NCBI GenBank assembly: GCA_903854075.1
Contig: CAINVI010000224.1
Coordinates: 1-8,065 of the forward strand
DNA length: 8,065 nucleotides
Direction: 5' to 3'
Source: Candidatus Pollutiaquabacter sp.
GTDB taxonomy: Bacteria > Bacteroidota > Bacteroidia > AKYH767-A > 2013-40CM-41-45
Shown piece by piece: positions 1 to 7,000 of this stretch (position 1 is its first letter; each line of letters begins with the position of its first letter). Both the position numbers and the translations under genes were made by a program. The notes beneath the pieces are model-generated. The model was not told the DNA's origin. It worked only from the letters and a program-made list of their open reading frames with translations, and ran no database searches.

Positions 1-936
1 AAATCGTTTTATAGCATTAGCCACATCACCGGATGCCGCATACGTCTCTCCCAAGGCAACGAGCGTAATCGCAATATCACTTTTGGAGTCCAGCTTTACC
101 GCTTCTTCATACGCCTTTTCACCGTACTTCACACCGTTGGTGTAATCGCCCTTTCGACGATAAACCTTACCAAGATTCATCAGGGAATACGACACATCCG
201 GTGTTCCTTCGTACGTCTTAAAGGACTTGGTGAAATAAATCAAGGCCGTATCCAGCGAATTATTTAAAAGATACATCTCGCCAAGATTTACATAAACGGT
301 GCCTAAAATCACTTCATCGTTCAAGGCTTCGGCAAGCGGCAAAGCCGCCTTGAAAAATTCCAGCGCTTTGCTCTTGGTGATGTCTTTATTCTGGTAGACA
401 GCACCAATATTACTACGCAGCGTAATAATTCGTACCGTGTCTTTGAGCTCCTCGGCTAGCCGGAGGGAACGTAAATAAAAATCCAATGCTTTTGCATCAT
501 CGCCCTGGTTAAAATACGCAGCCCCCATGTTGCTTAACGTATTAGCGACACCATTCTTATCTCCCAGTTGTTCGAAATACGTTAACGCGCGATTCCAATA
601 GTCAAGTGTTTGGACATAATCACCTTTAGTGTAGTAAGCACGACCAATTCCTTTGAGAGAAGCCGCTAAGCCTCGGGAGTAATTCAACCTTTCGGAGAGT
701 CCTTTAGCCTCTTCTGCATAGCGTAAGGACCGGTCAGGATCGTTGGCAATGGACTCCTTTCCTAATTCCAAAAGGATCCAGACTCTACTGGTATCTTGTA
801 CTGACGTGTTTAATAAACGCTGCAAGGAATCAACGCGATCAGCCTTTATCTGAAGGTGTAAGAAAAACGACAGCAACACCAAGGCCAAAATTGACCCGGA
901 ATTACATTTCAAAAATGGATTTTGCCGCCAAGACAC
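1..936 (-). CDS. Exported TPR-repeat protein, C-terminus beyond window
   Basis: The frame is open from a stop at 946-948 to the window edge (312 codons), so the C-terminus is missing. No ATG lies upstream of the hydrophobic leader. I chose GTG at 934-936; TTG at 910-912 (giving MKCNSGS) is an equally possible start. Residues 16-32 form a signal-peptide core (ILALVLLSFFLHLQ) followed by KADRVDSLQ, a typical mature start for Bacteroidota TPR sensors. Helix pairs of about 34-40 residues follow at roughly 51-82, 89-125, 131-165, 171-204, 211-244, 249-282 and 288 to the edge. They carry TPR signatures such as GRAYYTKGDYVQTLDYWNRA and GKVYRRKGDYTNGVKYGEKA. TPRs mediate protein-protein contacts. In this phylum such exported N-termini often precede a transmembrane helix and a histidine kinase, adenylate cyclase or DNA-binding output domain, which cannot be seen here. 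The gene lies 89 bp downstream of the large gene with a hairpin between, so separate transcription is likely. TPR family is certain; role is inference. Confidence 0.9.
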   Translation of the reverse strand, partial: MSWRQNPFLKCNSGSILALVLLSFFLHLQIKADRVDSLQRLLNTSVQDTSRVWILLELGKESIANDPDRSLRYAEEAKGLSERLNYSRGLAASLKGIGRAYYTKGDYVQTLDYWNRALTYFEQLGDKNGVANTLSNMGAAYFNQGDDAKALDFYLRSLRLAEELKDTVRIITLRSNIGAVYQNKDITKSKALEFFKAALPLAEALNDEVILGTVYVNLGEMYLLNNSLDTALIYFTKSFKTYEGTPDVSYSLMNLGKVYRRKGDYTNGVKYGEKAYEEAVKLDSKSDIAITLVALGETYAASGDVANAIKRF

Positions 937-948
937 GCGCGCAAGTTA

Positions 949-956
949 GAAAATTA
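949..956 (-). promoter_or_regulatory. Weak candidate -7 element for the TPR gene
   Basis: The minus strand reads TAATTTTC, one mismatch from the Bacteroidota -7 consensus TAnnTTTG. It sits 12 nt upstream of the GTG at 936 and 36 nt upstream of the TTG at 912. If real, the leader would fit the TTG start better. The only candidate -33 is the T-rich tail of the preceding hairpin, so the support is weak. Confidence 0.2.
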
Positions 957-973
957 CCGACTACCAGAAACGG

Positions 974-1000
974 AAAAGGGAGCGCCGCAGCGCCCCCCTT
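974..1000 (-). terminator. Probable rho-independent terminator of the large gene
   Basis: On the minus strand, 25 nt after the stop codon, AAGGG and GGCGC pair with GCGCT and CCCTT around a TGCG loop. The stem has about ten pairs, one G-T wobble and one bulged G. It is followed by a run of four T (974-977), two of which are also in the stem base. The stem is strong and GC-rich but the T tract is short. Its place between two co-directional genes supports termination of the upstream transcript. Confidence 0.7.
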
Positions 1001-1025
1001 CTCCTATTTTACCATAATTTAACAA

Positions 1026-4000
1026 TCATTCCTTGATCAGATGGAAGATTTCCTGACGTCCATCTCCGATAAGTCGCAGGATGTAATGACCGCTTGACAG
1101 CTCCCGAAGATCCATCTCGATGCCATTGGAAATGTGCGTAGCGGATGAAATTGGATACTGTTTCCCGAATAAATCATATAATTGGATCTGATCCTGGGTA
1201 ATCTCAAACTCATCCGATTGAACAACCAGACGCTCACGGAACGGATTTGGGAAAACTGAAATCAAATCACGCTGGCTGGCGGTTTCACTCCAATCGGATG
1301 AAAGTCGAGCATTGCCTCTGTTACACTTATTGGATGATGAACTCGCTTCACTGGCTACTGATGCCTTTTGGTTGACTTCAAACGAACGAACAGTCCAGGT
1401 CAATTTCAGGCCATCAAAGTAGATTTCGAACTGACCACCGCCAGGAAGGAAAATTTCAGGAGGTGTTCCGCTAAAAGATCCCAATGCTGTTAATCTATTA
1501 TCAGGTCCGAGCGGAATATAGACCACCGTGGCATTGTCGTTCTGATAAGCGAATCGGGCTACGAAATTGAAACCGGAAGGATGATTGATCAGCGTGTCTA
1601 TACAAATCAATGACGGTTTGATCTTCTTCGCACCCTGTCCTTTTGGATTGACATAAAACGTTCCATTGACGTACGAGATCAAATAATTGGCCGCCGAAGT
1701 CAATACGAGGTTAGAAGGAATAATCGTATAAACACCGGCAGCTCCGGTATAAACAGGACTCAACGTGTGAGTAGGGCCGGACACTATCGTATTACGATCA
1801 TTACCTACAAATCCAGTAATGGTAGACGTAAAGGTCGGCAGTGCATCACCACGATTAATCACTTTAGTATCCGCCTTAACAGTCAGCGTTGCCGGAGTTA
1901 CCGAAAGCACTCCGTTGACCAATACTAGCTGATAATTAGAAGCGTTGCCACCGCTCAAGGTGATCGGGTAATTCCCAACCGGAGAGGATGTAGTCGCTGA
2001 GGTGGTGATGGAAGGTGCTGAGATGGAGCCAACCGCATCGCTGTTGACAAAACCAGAGTAGGTAACCGTCAGCGCAGGATTTGCTGTGCCGTACACCTTG
2101 GTTTTGTTATCTGCCGTTGCTGTGAGAACCGCTCGATTGATGGTAAGCGTACCATTATTCAGTACTAATGTATAATTAGCCGCATTTCCACCACTGAGCG
2201 TAATAGTATACGTACCGACACCCGACTGAGTGGTAGCCGTGGTAGCAACAGCAGGTGAAAAGATAGCAGACGGTCCATCTCCATTGACGAAACCGGAGTA
2301 GGTCAAGGTTAAAGCAGGATTTACCTCGCCGTATGTTTTCGACTTGTTATCGGCAGTAATCGTTAATTGAGCCGGGGTAACTACAAGTTGTCCCGCTGCA
2401 TAGTCTAAGACATAATTCGCTGGCGTATCCAAAACCAGACCGCCTGGAACAATGGAGTACGAACCTACAGAAGGTAGACCCGAGACCGGCTGAGACAATC
2501 CATCCACCAAGGTGAAGTTGACAGCGCCATTAGATACACTCTCTAAAGAATCCTGGTACTGGAATCCGGTAACCTCAGCCGTATAAGCGGCAGAAGCTCC
2601 GTAAACAGCCTGTGCATCATTGGCGGTCACAGTAAGTGTTTCCGGAAGAATCGTCAGTGTACCCAAACCATAACTGATTTCGAAGTTGTCACTGACAAAA
2701 GCAGCTGGAACGATAGCATGTGTACCTGCATACAAGCCAGTAATCATACTGATGGCTTTGTAATCTGTCAACGTATCTCCAGCAGGAGCATTCACATCCG
2801 CTTCATCTATGATAACCGCCAGATTACTGTTGCTCGAGGTGCTATCATCGAGACTTTCGCTGTTTACGATAGCGCGTCCGTTAACAATGGCGCGTCCGTT
2901 AACGATAGCACGTCCATTTACGATAGCACGTCCGTTCACAATGGCTCTTCCATTGATCAGTGGACCGGGCGACTCCAGTTGCGCACTATCCGGATTTACC
3001 TGGTACTCGAATATAGAAGAAGGTGCCACATCAACCACCAGGGTGGTATCGTATTGCGTTACACCGTTTACAATGGCACGTCCGTTTACGATAGCACGAC
3101 CATTGGTCAATGCGCGAACCGTAGAGAGCAGACTCAAGTTGGCCAGATCTGCATTGACAATAGCGCGTCCATTAACAATAGCTCTTCCGTTAACGAGTGC
3201 GATTGCATCAGCAATTTCCTGCTGATGGCTTGACTGCAACGTCTGCAGGAAGGAAGTACGCGCTGTACTATCAATACCACTATCATCGTAGGAATAAATA
3301 AAGTCATTTATTTCCACCTTATCACCATACGTCAACGTAGTATCCTTTGGCGTAATCACCAATGGCAAACGATCGATCTTTAACAAGCCATTAATAAATT
3401 GATAGTTGAACAAAGTTGTGTATCCACTATCCGGAATGATAGCCGAGGGACTGATAAAGTACAGGCCGCGGCTGCTAAGGCTGTTGGCAGAAGTGGTAAA
3501 CACGAGACTGCTGAGCCCAAGATCCGACAAAGTATAACCGGAGGATGCCAACGGAATACCATTTACGGTAATAGTGGCCGTAAATTCAGGCAGACGTTCG
3601 CCATAGCGCTTGATCTTGTCATCGGCGGTTACAACAACCAATTTTCTCGATGAATTAAAGAAAAACAGACTGTCGGAATTTCCACCATCGTTAATATTTG
3701 GTACAATCGGAGGTGTATAGACATACAACGGATAGTTTCCAAAGAATGGAGGAACGATAGCCGTTAGTTGATTGCCGTTCACAAATACAGTTGGAAGCGT
3801 GTCGCCGTTGAAAATGACAACAGACTGCGTAGTAAAGAATTCTCCGTCAACGGTTACATTAAACGTGGTAGCGCCCGGCGTCACACCATTCGGCACCACC
3901 AATGAATCCAGGTCAGGTGTTGGAGCCGCAAAGGTTGCCAGTGCTTCGAAAGCGCGGAGTAATCCCGCCCCGGAAGCCACATCAAAACCGGAAGTTCCCA

Positions 4001-7000
4001 TATCCAACGCGGTGCTGGTGAGAATAGATTTTACTTCTCCAGGCGCTAAATCGACACCGTAGAATTTCTGTTTTCCCTGGCGAAGAAGTGCACCGACACC
4101 GGCGGCATGCGGCGCAGCTGCGGAGGTACCAAAGAAATTCGGAAACAAGTCGCCATCTACATTAGGGCCACCAAGGGAAACCGTTGTATTTCCTCCGTTA
4201 GGAGCAACCAGATCTGGTTTATTACGAATAGCGCCATCAACAAAAGAACCTCCGCGAGAAGAAAAATTCTGCACCAGCGGTGGATTGACTCCGAAAGCAG
4301 GTGTATTGAAGTAGTTCGACGCGCCCAGCGTGATAGCCCCTTCCGCATTCGCCTGACCAACAATCGTAGAGCCACCGGTGGTGTATTCGTTAAAGATGAT
4401 CTCTCCGCGGAAAACCAACAATTTGAAACGAGCAGCCTGAGTTCCTACTGCACGAACTACAGAAATGTTGGCCTGAACGTTAGCCGTTCCGGGAACAATG
4501 AATGGCAACACCTCCAGCGGATCACCACCCAAGTTGTCACGATTGAAACCGAAGTATTTCGTTCCGTACTGGTTCGTCAGGTAAATATCGAAGTCGTTCA
4601 CAGTGCCCGTCGCTGTTTGGCCAAGCGAGTAAATAGAGTCCTGCCACTGGAGTACAATCGTATAGTTTCCCGGAGGAAGCGAAACACTCAACAAATTATC
4701 ATTGCCTCCAAAATTATGTGCCTGTCCGGAAATTCCGAGCGGAGCGATCATTGGGGAGAATACCGATTCGTACGATTTGGTACCAAAGTTACCGGCGGCG
4801 GTGAAATACGATACTCCCATGGCAGCGACTGAATCAACCGCCTTGGCCACTACTCCATCCTGAAAGAAAGGTGATGTAATAAATGTAACGTCATCAACAA
4901 TGACATCGCAGCCGTTCTGGGCGCACTCGATAACGCCTTGTGCTAGGTCGCCCTCGCTGACAACTCCTGTACGGAAGCCGAGGTCGGCACCGGGAGCAAC
5001 ATCGTGAACGATCTGGAGCATAGCTCGTCCTTCGTCACTGCGCGCACCGTACGGATAATCTTTTATCACCTGTACCGGCGCAGTGCGCCCGTCAGGATTT
5101 CCGGATCCCGGAAGGTCACCGTTGGAGACATCAGCAGCTGCATTATTGCCCAGTACCGTATTATAACTGTCCGATAGTACACAAACTTTAACTCCGCTTC
5201 CGTCTACTCCAAAACCTTCCCGTGCGTTGTCAGATCCTTGTGCAACATCGCCCTGCGTGAGTGCAATACCACTGTTATTAAGCGAAGGATAAACCGGACG
5301 GACATAATTGATCCAGTTTGACGCCGGAGGTACAGTCAGATTGATCAGATTGGAAATGGGATATTTTCCGGTAATGATCAATGGATTGAGTCCGTTCGGA
5401 ATGGTATCTGTAAGTCCGTAGCCGGGCGCCTGGTAAACCAGGTTTTTCAGATCCTGCGTAAAGCCCTCGATGGAAATAATCTCTACAAAGACAGAATCAC
5501 TGGCGAAGGTGAAAATATCGGAAATAGTGTCGGAGCCTAAAACATAGTTATTGTACAATGAGCTAAGTTCGCAGCCGATTTTTCCAAAGAATTTACCGCC
5601 TGGACACGGAACATAGTAGGGTAAAATACATGGCCCTTCTTCAATCACAACGGAATCCGAAGCCGTACAACCACTGGTCGGATGAGTAACGGTCAGGAAA
5701 TAGGTTCCCAAAGCATTGATCAACGGAGAGGACGTAGAAGCGCCGGAAACGATATTTCCGTCGGATGTCGTCCAACTGTAAATAGCACCGGAGGTGCTTG
5801 AAGTGCCCTCCAGATTAACTTCCAGAATAGTACAGGTCAATGCATTGCCTGGACCGGCATCAACATCTGGAAGAACACGATCAGTGGTCACCACAGCGAT
5901 ATCCGTAGCTGTACATCCATTGGAAGGATCAGTAACCGTGAGTGTATAACTTCCCGCCTGATTTACTGTAGGAGTAGCTGTTGAGGCTCCCGACAAAATT
6001 CCAGGGCCTGACCAAGCATAGGAAACTCCAGCAGTGGTCGAAGAACCGGACAACTGTACGGACGTAAGGGCACAGGAAAGCACCTGATCCGCGCCAGCCG
6101 CAGCAGAAGGAGGTGTTTGATTAGCCGATACAAAAACCGTATCCGTTGCAGAGCAACCACCGGCCGTATTCGTAACCGTCAGAATATATCGACCGGCAGC
6201 TGAAACGACTGGCGTTGCTGTGCTGGCACCGGAAACAATCACACCGCCGTTGGAAGCCGTCCATGAATAAGAGACACCAGCCGTGGCAGAAGATCCCGAC
6301 AGCGTTACTGTGGGAAAAGCGCAGGTGAGGGTTTTATCAGGACCGGCATTTGCAGTGGGACTGGTACAGGTTGCCAGCGGAGCATGGATGGTAGTTACAC
6401 CGCTGTTTACCAGCACTTGTGTTTTGCTCCACAAAGCCCCGGTAAAGTTGGTTGAACCTGTTCCGGAGCCAAGGCAGATTGCTGCCCGTGATGCATATAC
6501 GGTACCCAGCCATCTGGAAGAAGCCCCTGAAGAACCATTTGCAATAACGAAGGAGTAAGTACCATTCGTAGAAGTGGCACCTGTTCCATGTGTTTCGAGA
6601 TAGATGCGATTAGCTGATCCTCCATTTACAAGCTTCGCATTAATCTTACCGAGGTTAGCATCTTCGTGAACGTATATCTGAATATTTCCGAAAGTCGTAT
6701 TCAGAAAATTGAAAGAAAACGTATTACTGTTTCCTGTATTTTTTATAGAACGGAAAACATAAACTCCCGGACCGGAGAAAGTAACCGTACGGCTACCGCC
6801 CAATGTCATTGCACCGTAAACACCGGGCGAAATGGTTGTCGAGCCGGTAATATTGGTTGCACCATAGGCAGGGAAGTTGATTTCTGCTGGAAAGGCAGGC
6901 AATACCGGTAACGTAGGCGTTCCGATTACACGGCCTCCGGCAGGCGCAGGTCCGGTATAGATAAAGCCGGAAGGTTGAGTTACCCGGCCGGAGACAGTTC

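Larger units (their letters stand above)
2643..3365 (-). other. Split MBG module carrying the NGRAIV insertion (residues 1359-1599)
   Basis: The segment opens as an MBG module (LPLVITPKDTTLTYGDKVEI) and closes as one (AGTHAIVPAAFVSDNFEISY then GLGTLTILP). It spans 241 residues where its neighbours need about 80-91. The extra roughly 150 residues contain three clusters of NGRAIV hexapeptides separated by polar, acidic or Ser-rich linkers. The reading frame continues cleanly through, so the insertion is part of the protein. Confidence 0.8.

Noticed and set aside
1890..2369. Two adjacent, very similar MBG modules as a recent DNA duplication
   Set aside because: The proteins are alike but codons differ throughout, so they are older repeats rather than a recent copy.
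2862..3191. Short regular repeats as a CRISPR array
   Set aside because: Units are 18 nt, directly tandem without spacers, codon-phased, and inside a coding region. There are no cas genes.
2718..3233. Repetitive plus-strand frames opposite the NGRAIV clusters (ARPLTIARPFT pattern)
   Set aside because: They are antisense images of the 18-nt repeats inside a gene whose minus-strand reading is certain.
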